From Candidatus Kapaibacterium sp. (lineage in GTDB: Bacteria; Bacteroidota; Ignavibacteria; Kapaibacteriales; UBA2268): 50,206 bases of DNA. Positions within the stretch are counted from its first letter, which is position 1. Each line of letters begins with the position of its first letter. Below the pieces are notes generated by a model, which was not told the DNA's origin, did not search any database, and saw only the letters and a program-made list of their open reading frames with translations. The DNA is taken from assembly GCA_013414795.1 (NCBI GenBank), contig CP058732.1:1225744-1275949 (forward strand). Direction: 5' to 3'. The position numbers were made by a program, and so were the translations under genes. This document shows positions 18,714 to 25,903 of this stretch, piece by piece.

Positions 18714-20718
18714 TTTCACAATTATTGCACTTTTACTTTTTATTTTGTTAAACAAATCTTTTGCTGAAATACAATGGGCATCCTATGTTGTAGGATATTC
18801 ATCTGAACTTGGGGTGAAGCAATATTCTATTGAGCAGGCTCTTGGCGAGCCAAGTGTTCTACCCGACTTCGGTTTCACTCCTTGTGCTTGGACACCAAGA
18901 TATGTGCGGAGTAAAACGGTTGAATATATTCATCTTGGATTTTCCAACCCTCAACAGGTTAGAACTATTATTGTCAACTTGAATAACTCCCCCGATTGCA
19001 TCTATCAAATTTATCTTTACGATGAGAACAACAAAAAGTACCTCGCCTACAACAAGCAATTTTTTGAAATAAAAGGTGCTAAAGGCGTATTATTTAAAGA
19101 AGTAATTGAAAAGACAAATTATAAAGTAAAGTCAATCCAAATTTTTTTCAAGACAAATACTTTAAACGATTTTCTTCAAGTTGATGCTGTCGGGATATCC
19201 TCCGAGGATGAACGTTCCTACACTGTGAAAATAAATGAAATTAGTATACCACCAATTGAAATGAGTAAACCAATAAATCTTGGTCCCAATGTAAATTCCC
19301 AGTATATTGAACTTTTGCCAATTGTTACACCCGATGGGAAAAGACTTTATTTCACTCGCGAGGGCCATCCTGGGAACTTTGGGCCACAAAAGAAACAAGA
19401 CATTTGGTATTCAGACATTGACTCGCTTGGAAATTGTTCCCCTGCGACGATTTTGCCCAAACCTATCAACAATGAACATCATAACTTTGCTTTTGGAACT
19501 ACGCCCGATGGTCTTTCGCTAATTGTTGGAAATGTGTACAATCCCGATGGTTCAATGCGAAAAGGAGTTTCAATTGCTCGGTTTAACGGTTACGATTGGG
19601 ATTTTCCCCAGGAAATCGTTGTTAGAGATTTAGAAAATTTTAATGAAAAAACTGCATATTTCCTTGCCTTGAATGGAAGAATACTTATATTATCACTCGA
19701 AGCACGTGATTCATACGGAGGATTAGATTTATATGTAAGTTTTAGGCTTGACGACGGAACATTCTCAAAGCCAATGAATTTGGGTCCCGATGTAAACACA
19801 GCGGACGATGATACTTCCCCATTCCTTGCTTACGATGATGAAACTCTTTATTTTTCCTCTGCGGGATACCCAGGCTATGGTAGTTTGGATATTTTTATGA
19901 CCAGGCGTTTGGATTCCACTTGGCGGAAATGGAGTAAACCAGTTAATCTTGGAAAAATTGTAAACACCGATTCCTGGGATGCATATTTTACCATTCCTGC
20001 TTCTGGAGATTATGCCTATTTCGTATCGACGAAAAATTCTTATGGCAGAGAGGATATCTTTAAAATATTCCTTCCTAAAGCATTGAGACCAAAACCCGTA
20101 GTGATTGTCTCTGGAAAAGTGCTCAACAAAAAAACGAATCAACCTTTGTACGCAAAAATTCAATACGAAACGCTTTCAGATGGAAAAGTAATTGGAATCG
20201 CTGAATCGAACCCAGTTACAGGAGAGTATAAAATTGTGCTTCCTGGTGGCTCACATTACGGTTTTCTTGCCCAGGCAGATAGTTTCCTTTCAGTTAATGA
20301 GAATATTGATATTCGTTTGGATTTGCGTTACCAGGAAATTCGAAGGGATTTATACCTTGTACCAATCGAAGTTGGCGAAAGTATTCGATTGAACAACATA
20401 TTTTTCGATTACAAAGATTACCAATTGCGTGAAGAATCTTTTCCAGAATTAAAAAGATTAGTTAAGTTGATGAAAGAAAGACCTGAACTTATAGTTGAAA
20501 TTTCTGGTCACACGGATAGCATTGGTTCTGATGCATATAACCTAAATCTCTCCCGTCTAAGGGCTAAATCTGTTGCAGATTACTTGATTTCAAATGGGAT
20601 AGACCCAAATCGGTTACAAATTCGTGGCTATGGTTCAAAATTTCCAGTAGAATCTAATGAAACAGAGGAAGGAAGGCAAATGAACCGACGAGTTGAATTT
20701 AAGATTTTAAAAAAATAA
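18703..20718 (+). CDS. PD40-repeat/OmpA-domain envelope protein (PorE-like architecture)
   Basis: 671 residues from ATG 18703, which creates a clean signal peptide (MKINFTIIALLLFILLNKSF) and overlaps folP by 11 bases. After cleavage a domain of about 145 residues (24-168) resembles a discoidin/galactose-binding jelly roll (WASYVVGYSSELG, ALGEPSVLPD, VEYIHLGF, VDAVGI). Four or so PD40/WD40-like propeller blades follow (190-458; repeated KP.NLGP.VN, LYF(T/S), DI(W/F)), then a carboxypeptidase regulatory-like domain (about 465-550, VSGKVLNKKTNQPL) and a C-terminal OmpA peptidoglycan-binding domain (FFDYKDYQLR, SGHTDSIGSDAYN, LSRLRAKSVADYL, GYGS, NRRVEFKI). Propeller, CRD and OmpA in this order resemble PorE of T9SS, but PorE has TPRs rather than this N-terminal domain. 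Probably periplasmic, tethered to the cell wall. Confidence 0.82.
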   Translation: MKINFTIIALLLFILLNKSFAEIQWASYVVGYSSELGVKQYSIEQALGEPSVLPDFGFTPCAWTPRYVRSKTVEYIHLGFSNPQQVRTIIVNLNNSPDCIYQIYLYDENNKKYLAYNKQFFEIKGAKGVLFKEVIEKTNYKVKSIQIFFKTNTLNDFLQVDAVGISSEDERSYTVKINEISIPPIEMSKPINLGPNVNSQYIELLPIVTPDGKRLYFTREGHPGNFGPQKKQDIWYSDIDSLGNCSPATILPKPINNEHHNFAFGTTPDGLSLIVGNVYNPDGSMRKGVSIARFNGYDWDFPQEIVVRDLENFNEKTAYFLALNGRILILSLEARDSYGGLDLYVSFRLDDGTFSKPMNLGPDVNTADDDTSPFLAYDDETLYFSSAGYPGYGSLDIFMTRRLDSTWRKWSKPVNLGKIVNTDSWDAYFTIPASGDYAYFVSTKNSYGREDIFKIFLPKALRPKPVVIVSGKVLNKKTNQPLYAKIQYETLSDGKVIGIAESNPVTGEYKIVLPGGSHYGFLAQADSFLSVNENIDIRLDLRYQEIRRDLYLVPIEVGESIRLNNIFFDYKDYQLREESFPELKRLVKLMKERPELIVEISGHTDSIGSDAYNLNLSRLRAKSVADYLISNGIDPNRLQIRGYGSKFPVESNETEEGRQMNRRVEFKILKK

Positions 20719-20724
20719 TTTTAT

Positions 20725-20732
20725 TATTTTTG
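20725..20732 (+). promoter_or_regulatory. Candidate -7 promoter element TATTTTTG
   Basis: Exact TAnnTTTG match seven bases after the PD40-OmpA stop codon and 32 bases before the ArsR-family ATG. A GTG start at 20732 that would overlap this element is therefore less likely than ATG 20765. Confidence 0.45.
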
Positions 20733-20764
20733 TGATTTTAAAAAAGTTAGGAAATGAAAACAAA

Positions 20765-21061
20765 ATGAAGGGCTCTAAAACATTTACAGATGAGGATTTA
20801 AAAAGATTATCTTCAATCTTCAAGATATTATCCGAAGTTTCTCGATTGAAAATCTTACGATGTCTGATGGAAGGGGAAAAATGTGTTACAGAAATTATAA
20901 ACGCCACTGGTTTGATGCAAGCAAACGTTTCGAAGCAAATTAAGATAATGCAGGAAGCAGGAATTTTACAGTGTCGTCCGGCGGGTTTGCAACGTTTTTA
21001 TCGAATTGTCGACCCATCGATTGTCGAAATTTGTCAAACTGTTTGTAAATCCAGAAATTGA
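20765..21061 (+). CDS. ArsR/SmtB-family winged-helix regulator
   Basis: 98 residues from ATG 20765. The fold is a small dimeric winged helix: LSSIFKILSEVSRLKILRCL, then MEGEKCVTEIINATGLMQANVSKQIKIMQEAGILQ as recognition helix-turn-helix, and the wing around RPAGLQRFYRIVD. Cysteines at CLMEGEKC and the terminal CQTVCKS could bind a metal or sense redox state, but the classical ELCVCDL metal site of ArsR proteins is absent, so the inducer is unknown. Its stop overlaps the TTG start of plsC by three bases, so they are probably one operon. Confidence 0.85.
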   Translation: MKGSKTFTDEDLKRLSSIFKILSEVSRLKILRCLMEGEKCVTEIINATGLMQANVSKQIKIMQEAGILQCRPAGLQRFYRIVDPSIVEICQTVCKSRN

Positions 21062-21786
21062 AATCTCTTTTAGATTTGTTGTCTTTCCCATTTCGTTTCT
21101 TCTTTGTCCTTTTAGTAACTCTCATTGATTCCACTCTTGGTATTCTTGGAATGTTCCTTCTCGGAACTCGCTATTTTAAATTGGGTCATTATCGGGCTTG
21201 GGCAAAAAGACTTTTGTTTTTTTCTGGAGTTAAAGTTGAATCAAATGGTATCGAAAACATTGGTTTAGATAAATCCTACGTTTTTGTAGCAAACCATTCA
21301 AGTTACTTCGATATTCCTTCTGTCTTTGTTGCAATTCCAAACAATTTAAGGATAATGTACAAAAAGGAATTAGAAAGTATTCCCATCTTTGGATTGTATT
21401 TAAAAAAGTCAGATTTTATTGCTATCGAGCGAGAGGAGGCTGTCTCGGCAAGAACAAGTTTAAGTCAAGCATTGGATTTGATTCAGAAAGATGTTTCGAT
21501 ATTGATTTTTCCAGAAGGTACCCGTTCGCACGACGGAAAATTGCAAGAATTTAAAAGAGGTGCTATGTATCTGGCAATAAGAAGTGGGAAACCAATCGTG
21601 CCCGTGACCATCGTGGGAGCAAATAATATATTGCCAAAAGGAAAATTCTTTTTCAAAACTGGAAAAGTAAAGGTAATCATTGGTAAACCATTGGAGGTAG
21701 TTATTAATCCAAGCAAATCTGAAATTAACAAACTTATTGATGAAATTCGCTCTATTATTTCTTCAAACCTTTCGCAAGCCAGTTAG
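21058..21786 (+). CDS. plsC: 1-acyl-sn-glycerol-3-phosphate acyltransferase
   Basis: 242 residues; TTG start overlapping the ArsR-family stop. Membrane-associated acyltransferase making phosphatidic acid. A hydrophobic N-terminal region (about 10-36) is followed by the HX4D catalytic motif NHSSYFD (His80, Asp85), the glycerophosphate-binding FPEGTRSHDG, and IVPVTIVGA. These are the PlsC family blocks in the expected order and length. An alternative would be an acyltransferase of another lipid class such as lysophospholipid or ornithine lipid synthesis; no neighbouring genes point there. Confidence 0.9.
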   Translation: MKSLLDLLSFPFRFFFVLLVTLIDSTLGILGMFLLGTRYFKLGHYRAWAKRLLFFSGVKVESNGIENIGLDKSYVFVANHSSYFDIPSVFVAIPNNLRIMYKKELESIPIFGLYLKKSDFIAIEREEAVSARTSLSQALDLIQKDVSILIFPEGTRSHDGKLQEFKRGAMYLAIRSGKPIVPVTIVGANNILPKGKFFFKTGKVKVIIGKPLEVVINPSKSEINKLIDEIRSIISSNLSQAS

Positions 21787-21844
21787 GGCAACTAATACAA
21801 CTTGAATAAATGTTTGCGTGTAAATTTTAAAAGTTCTATCGAAA

Positions 21845-22561
21845 TTAAATTTTGATTCCGAAGTTCAAACCGAGAAAGAACCCCCCAAAATCTTTAATTG
21901 GTTTGTCTTTTATGCTTTCTAACCCCGAACCACCAAATGGAATCCAATATTGCCTTCCCGAGACCCCAAAATAGGATTTATCTGCTATGGGAATGTTAAC
22001 TCCTAACCCAACAAAAATACCAAAGCGAATATACATTCTTGCGTAACCAAGAGATGTGAAAAACTCCTTATCGTAGGGAGTTGATACGATGAATGTTGGT
22101 CCTAATCCAATGTTTGCATAGGGAGTGAAGTTTGTTCCAAGAACTTCTGTTAAGAATGATTGAGATAAACCAAAAGTAAGGGGAAACATATACAGTCGGT
22201 TTACTTTACCAGGAATAAAAAGTTCACCAGTATAAGGGTCGTAAAATTCAAACTCGTCTGTATTCCTTACCCCAGATAGATAAAGATTTATAAACAAATT
22301 AGTGTTTTTCCAGAAGTAGACTTCATAAAATGCACCAAAGCCAAAACCACTGTTTGAAAGGATAATGTTTAAACCCCAAAACTTTGGCTTTGTCAAAGTT
22401 TTGATTTGATTGGAAAGTAAAGGTCTTGGGCTTTGAAAAACAATAGTTGTATCGAACTGAATTGGAAGTGAAGCACTAAGAGTCTCGTCGTTTGAATAAG
22501 AAATATTAGTCAAAAAAATTGTATAAAATAAAACCAGAAGGTAAAAGTTTTTTTTCATCAT
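21845..22561 (-). CDS. Putative outer-membrane beta-barrel protein
   Basis: 238 residues from ATG 22561 or the adjacent ATG 22558, which places a signal peptide (KKNFYLLVLFYTIFLTNISYS) at the N terminus; a longer start would bury it. The mature part is rich in alternating aromatic/glycine strands typical of small outer-membrane barrels (GFGFGAFYEVYFW, MYIRFGIFVGLGVNIP, GGFFLGLNFGIKI). No family recognised with confidence. Convergent with plsC and divergent from the NIF3 gene. Function unknown. Confidence 0.6.
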   Translation of the reverse strand: MMKKNFYLLVLFYTIFLTNISYSNDETLSASLPIQFDTTIVFQSPRPLLSNQIKTLTKPKFWGLNIILSNSGFGFGAFYEVYFWKNTNLFINLYLSGVRNTDEFEFYDPYTGELFIPGKVNRLYMFPLTFGLSQSFLTEVLGTNFTPYANIGLGPTFIVSTPYDKEFFTSLGYARMYIRFGIFVGLGVNIPIADKSYFGVSGRQYWIPFGGSGLESIKDKPIKDFGGFFLGLNFGIKI

Positions 22562-22669
22562 TTTTGTCCAAGTTATCAAAAAATAAAACGTAAAGATAAT
22601 GAAAAATTGTATATGAGGCAAAAGTTTAGTAATTTCGTATGCTATAAAGTTTTGATTTTTGAAAATTTG

Positions 22670-23512
22670 ATGGGAATTGAAGATTTTTTAGTTAGAATAG
22701 GTGAATTTATTCCCTTCGATGCTGGATTTGAAGATGATAAGTTAGGAATACAAATATATACAGAACCCAAAGAAATTAAACAAGTTCTTATTGCGTATGA
22801 AGTTACTTCCGAAGTTATTGATGAAGCCAAAAATTATAACGCCGACACAATTGTTTGTTTCCATCCACTAATTTACCATCCAGTTGATAGAATAACATAC
22901 GATACTCGTGTGGGTTTGCTAATTTCTAAACTTATTCAAAATGGCCTTGGGTTAATAGTTTGCCACACCAATTTCGATGCCTTCAAAGGTGGAACAAGTT
23001 GGTTGTTTGCAGAAAAATTGGGTTTGGTTAACCTTGATTTTCTGGTCGCCAATCCCAAGCATTCTGGATTTGGATTCGGTGTTGTAGGGGAATTCCAGCA
23101 ACCAATTGCGGAGAAGGAATTTCTCGAACTTGTGCAAAAAGTTACATTTTCACCACTTCGTTGGTGCAAAGGCAAGTCTGGAAAAATTTCAAAGGTGGCA
23201 ATTGTCGGGGGCAGTGGTATGGGCTTTGCGAAGGATGCGTTTCAACTCCCATCCGATGCGTTTATTACTGCGGATATTAAATACCACAGTTTCCACGAAT
23301 ACAACGGTAGAATGATGTTGGTTGACCCTGGACATTGGGAAATGGAATATTTTGTACCAATTGGTTTGAAAAATCTTTTTGAAAATATTTTTAAACAAGA
23401 GATAACTTTTTTCGTCTCTAATATATACACAAATCCAGTTAGGTATTTTGCTGAAATCGATTACAACGAAAAGCAGAAATTTTTAGTAGTAAATAAAAAG
23501 GGTGAAAGATGA
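22670..23512 (+). CDS. NIF3-family dinuclear metal-centre protein
   Basis: 280 residues from ATG 22670 (longer in-frame starts at 22607 or 22613 add an unlike N terminus). Members of this family are toroidal hexamers with a two-metal site; the bacterial form is called YbgI/YqfO or GTP cyclohydrolase 1 type 2, but the biochemical role is unproven. Metal-site residues are visible in TIVCFHPLIYHPV, CHTNFDAFKGGTS and the C-terminal GHWEMEY. Its stop overlaps the start of the zinc-ribbon gene by four bases (ATGA), a pairing seen widely in bacteria and supportive of a joint role. Confidence 0.88.
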   Translation: MGIEDFLVRIGEFIPFDAGFEDDKLGIQIYTEPKEIKQVLIAYEVTSEVIDEAKNYNADTIVCFHPLIYHPVDRITYDTRVGLLISKLIQNGLGLIVCHTNFDAFKGGTSWLFAEKLGLVNLDFLVANPKHSGFGFGVVGEFQQPIAEKEFLELVQKVTFSPLRWCKGKSGKISKVAIVGGSGMGFAKDAFQLPSDAFITADIKYHSFHEYNGRMMLVDPGHWEMEYFVPIGLKNLFENIFKQEITFFVSNIYTNPVRYFAEIDYNEKQKFLVVNKKGER

Positions 23513-24240
23513 AGTATCCGCTTCAATATTTAGTTGCATTGTCACTGGTTGATAGGCGACAAGACGACCTTGAAGATGAGTTTGGCGATTTGCCACAAAA
23601 AATTAAAGAGAAGAAGGAGCATTACAAAGAATTAGAATCCTATGTCAAAGAGACCCAAAAAGTCTTGGAAGAAGTTCGCGATTTCATTGTGAAATCGAAA
23701 AAAGCACTCGAAGAGTTGAAAGCACGCGAAGAGAAACTTTCGAAGCAACAATTTATGGTGCGAAACAATAAAGAATTTGATGCAATAACGCGAGAGATTG
23801 AATTTGCAAGGAGCGAATTTAATAGAATTTCGCAAGAATTGCAACTCACAAGTTTGAAAGAGGAAAATCTGGTAAATGTTCTTGAACAACAAAAACAAGA
23901 AGCTGCCGAAGCATTGAAGGAATTACAAGAGTACGAGCGTGACTACGAATTGATTGCGACCAACCAAAATGATGAATTGAAAGAAATTAAAGAGGCTCGG
24001 CAGAAAATAATTGAGCATTTGGACAAGCACACTTTGGAGTTTTATCAAAGAATTAGAAATACTCATAAAGATGCGATTGTCAAGGTTAAGAGAAATAGTT
24101 GCACTGGTTGTTTTAGCCATATTCCACCACAGAAAATTATTGAAATTCGTAACAATCTTGATAAACTATACACTTGCGAGAATTGTGGTAGAATTCTATA
24201 TCCAGAAGATTTAGAAATTGACAGTGAGTACATATTATAA
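23509..24240 (+). CDS. Coiled-coil protein with C4-type zinc ribbon
   Basis: 243 residues. Residues about 20-180 are a long charged coiled coil (heptads rich in E, K, L and Q). The C terminus is a zinc ribbon with CxxC pairs in SCTGCFSHIPPQ and YTCENCGRILYPEDL. This is the DUF164/CT398-like family; homologues are proposed to bind nucleic acid or act as assembly factors, which remains unproven. It overlaps the NIF3-family gene by four bases and ends 20 bases before the RNase P RNA gene. Confidence 0.85.
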   Translation: MKYPLQYLVALSLVDRRQDDLEDEFGDLPQKIKEKKEHYKELESYVKETQKVLEEVRDFIVKSKKALEELKAREEKLSKQQFMVRNNKEFDAITREIEFARSEFNRISQELQLTSLKEENLVNVLEQQKQEAAEALKELQEYERDYELIATNQNDELKEIKEARQKIIEHLDKHTLEFYQRIRNTHKDAIVKVKRNSCTGCFSHIPPQKIIEIRNNLDKLYTCENCGRILYPEDLEIDSEYIL

Positions 24241-24247
24241 AATTTTG

Positions 24248-24255
24248 TATTTTTG
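24248..24255 (+). promoter_or_regulatory. Candidate -7 promoter element TATTTTTG of rnpB
   Basis: Exact TAnnTTTG match ending five bases before helix P1 of the RNase P RNA, which is the spacing expected between a -7 element and a transcription start. It supports the element as a true promoter in this organism. Confidence 0.6.
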
Positions 24256-24259
24256 AATA

Positions 24260-24715
24260 GTTAGAGCCGTTCTTTGATGGAAGGGTGGGCAGCCGCAAGG
24301 GTTCTTCGGAATCCTTGAGGAAAGTCCGAACTCCACGGAGCAGCCCGCTTCCTAACGGGAAGGCAGCGAGCCCCGACGGGGCAAGCTGACGGAAAGTGCC
24401 ACAGAGAACAGTCTGCCAATCCGGCTTGCGAACCGCAAGCGTCACGGAGGCGATGGTGAAACGGTGGGGTAAGAGCCCACCAGCACTCTGGGCGACCAGA
24501 GTGGCTTGGCAAACCCCGGGCGGAGCAAGGTCAAATAGGGAAGCATTGGGGAAACCCAGCCGAGTGGCTCCATCGGTAACCCTCTCGGGTTGTGCTTCTG
24601 GGTAGACCGCTTGAGGGCATTGGTGACAATGCTCCCAGATAAATGGCTGCCTCCACCAGGTTCTCTGGTGCAGACAGAATTCGGCTTACAACCCTTTCAT
24701 CTGAACGGTTCTAAC
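24260..24715 (+). ncRNA. rnpB: RNase P RNA, bacterial type A
   Basis: About 456 nt, catalytic RNA that removes 5' leaders from precursor tRNAs. Ends are set by helix P1, where GTTAGAGCCGTTC (24260-24272) pairs with GAACGGTTCTAAC (24703-24715) with one G-U pair. Conserved regions are clear: GAGGAAAGTCCGAACTCCAC near the 5' end, AGTGCCACAGAGAACAG in the middle and ACAGAATTCGGCTTACA near the 3' end. Its GC content stands well above the flanking sequence, as usual for structured RNA in an AT-rich genome. No T-tract terminator follows P1, so the transcript may be 3'-processed or read into the Hpt gene. Confidence 0.97.
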
Positions 24716-24743
24716 CGTGTTATGTTCGACAAAGGGTTTAGTT

Positions 24744-25049
24744 ATGAAACTATCTGACGATCCATTTGTTAGGGAACTGTTGCCAGAATTCGTTGACAAT
24801 TGGCTCGCTGATATCGACTCTCAATTTGACAATCTAATTCAACAGCGGAATCACGAAGATTTGTACAGATTTGCTCATACTTTGAAAGGTTCGTGTTTTC
24901 AATTTGGTTTGGACCATATCGCTCATCTGGGAATTGAATTGATGGGGTATGCCAAGGAAAAAAATTGGGAAAGGGCTCAACAGATGAAGGACGTCATTCA
25001 AAATGCATTTGTCGAGGTGAGGGACTACTTGAAGAATAATCCCCTGTGA
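24744..25049 (+). CDS. Stand-alone Hpt (histidine phosphotransfer) protein
   Basis: 101 residues from ATG 24744; a start in the rnpB 3' end is less likely. A four-helix Hpt domain with phospho-acceptor His45 in RFAHTLKGSCFQFG, followed by the typical LGIELM and GYAKEKNWERA helices. Such proteins relay phosphate between receiver domains. No hybrid kinase or response regulator gene is adjacent, and the two kinases at 5-11 kb lack receiver domains, so its partners are outside the window. It starts 28 bases after the RNase P RNA. Confidence 0.85.
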   Translation: MKLSDDPFVRELLPEFVDNWLADIDSQFDNLIQQRNHEDLYRFAHTLKGSCFQFGLDHIAHLGIELMGYAKEKNWERAQQMKDVIQNAFVEVRDYLKNNPL

Positions 25050-25077
25050 TTTTTGAAATAAATTAGGGAGAGGAAAA

Positions 25078-25569
25078 ATGAGAAAGTTTGTGTTGTCGAT
25101 TTTTACGATTTTTCTATTGCATTTTTCTTTTTCGTTCTCGCAACTTCGCATTGCAGTGCTTCCCTTTCAGAATATGGACGGCGATCTTTCCTTGAACCTT
25201 CTCAGTTATCAACTTCAAGATAGCGTAGCAAAATTGCTTCACCAGTACGACTCGACCCAAAAATACTTTGTAATTATTCCGGCAGATTCTATTGATTTCC
25301 TTGTTAGTCAATTTAATCTTGACCCGACTAACCCCCAATATCCGACGGATATGTGGAAGGCTGTGAAAATGCTTAACGCTGATGCTGTGATTAGTGGGAC
25401 TTTTAATCGTAAAGCCGAACGGATTTTAATTAATGCCTACATTTACGATGTCAACACGAAACTTGCCTACCCAGATCACCAGGCACGAGATATTTTCAAG
25501 CCAGAAGACAAAGTTATGGAAGCAGTGCCAATTATTGTAAAAAAATTGCTTCCTGGGTTAATCCAATAA
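25078..25569 (+). CDS. Small secreted protein with FlgO/TolB-N-like fold
   Basis: 163 residues behind a good ribosome-binding site (GGGAGAGG). Signal peptide at residues 1-22 (ending FSFSFSQ). The mature region begins LRIAVLPFQN, followed by QLQDSVAKLL and AVKMLNADAVISGTF, the pattern of the alpha/beta domain found in FlgO, TolB N-terminus and CsgG/LpoB-like lipoproteins. No lipobox cysteine, so it should be a soluble periplasmic protein. Exact role unknown. It follows the Hpt gene by 28 bases and may share its transcript; it ends one base before the convergent cupin gene. Confidence 0.65.
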   Translation: MRKFVLSIFTIFLLHFSFSFSQLRIAVLPFQNMDGDLSLNLLSYQLQDSVAKLLHQYDSTQKYFVIIPADSIDFLVSQFNLDPTNPQYPTDMWKAVKMLNADAVISGTFNRKAERILINAYIYDVNTKLAYPDHQARDIFKPEDKVMEAVPIIVKKLLPGLIQ

Positions 25570-25570
25570 T

Positions 25571-25903
25571 TTATTTAAAGAATATTGCAAGCCAGATGGA
25601 TTCTTCATCGGGTGTTGTCCATTCAACCCGATGCTTACGATGTGGTTCAATTAATATATAATCTCCGCTGTTAAGAGTAATCTCTTGGTTATCTTCGAAT
25701 TTTAATATTGCTTTCCCTTTCAAAAGAACTACCCATTCGTATTCTTCTTGGTCGTACCAAAAACCGGATGGTGAACAATGTCCTTTTGAAATAATTTTTT
25801 CGATTCTAATACCATCTTTTTGAAAAAGCGTTTCAAAAAATTCTTCATCTGGATTGAAAATGTAATTTTTAGATTTAAAAATATTCCCGAAATTATTAGT
25901 CAT
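25571..25903 (-). CDS. Single-domain cupin
   Basis: 110 residues from ATG 25903. A conserved small beta-barrel with GHCSPSGFWYDQEEYEWVVL, LKGKAILKF, LNSGDYILIEPHRKHRVEWT and WLAIFF. The first cupin motif has H, E and E residues plausible for metal binding and the second supplies PHRKHR. The family is widely distributed, and its small-molecule substrate is not established. Its start overlaps the end of the DNA methyltransferase gene by eight bases, so both are probably co-transcribed, though a functional link is not evident. Confidence 0.82.
   Translation of the reverse strand: MTNNFGNIFKSKNYIFNPDEEFFETLFQKDGIRIEKIISKGHCSPSGFWYDQEEYEWVVLLKGKAILKFEDNQEITLNSGDYILIEPHRKHRVEWTTPDEESIWLAIFFK

Noticed and set aside
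24261-24605. Open frames on both strands inside the RNase P RNA gene
   Set aside because: The region is a structured, GC-rich RNA with conserved RNase P motifs; the frames are by-products of its composition.
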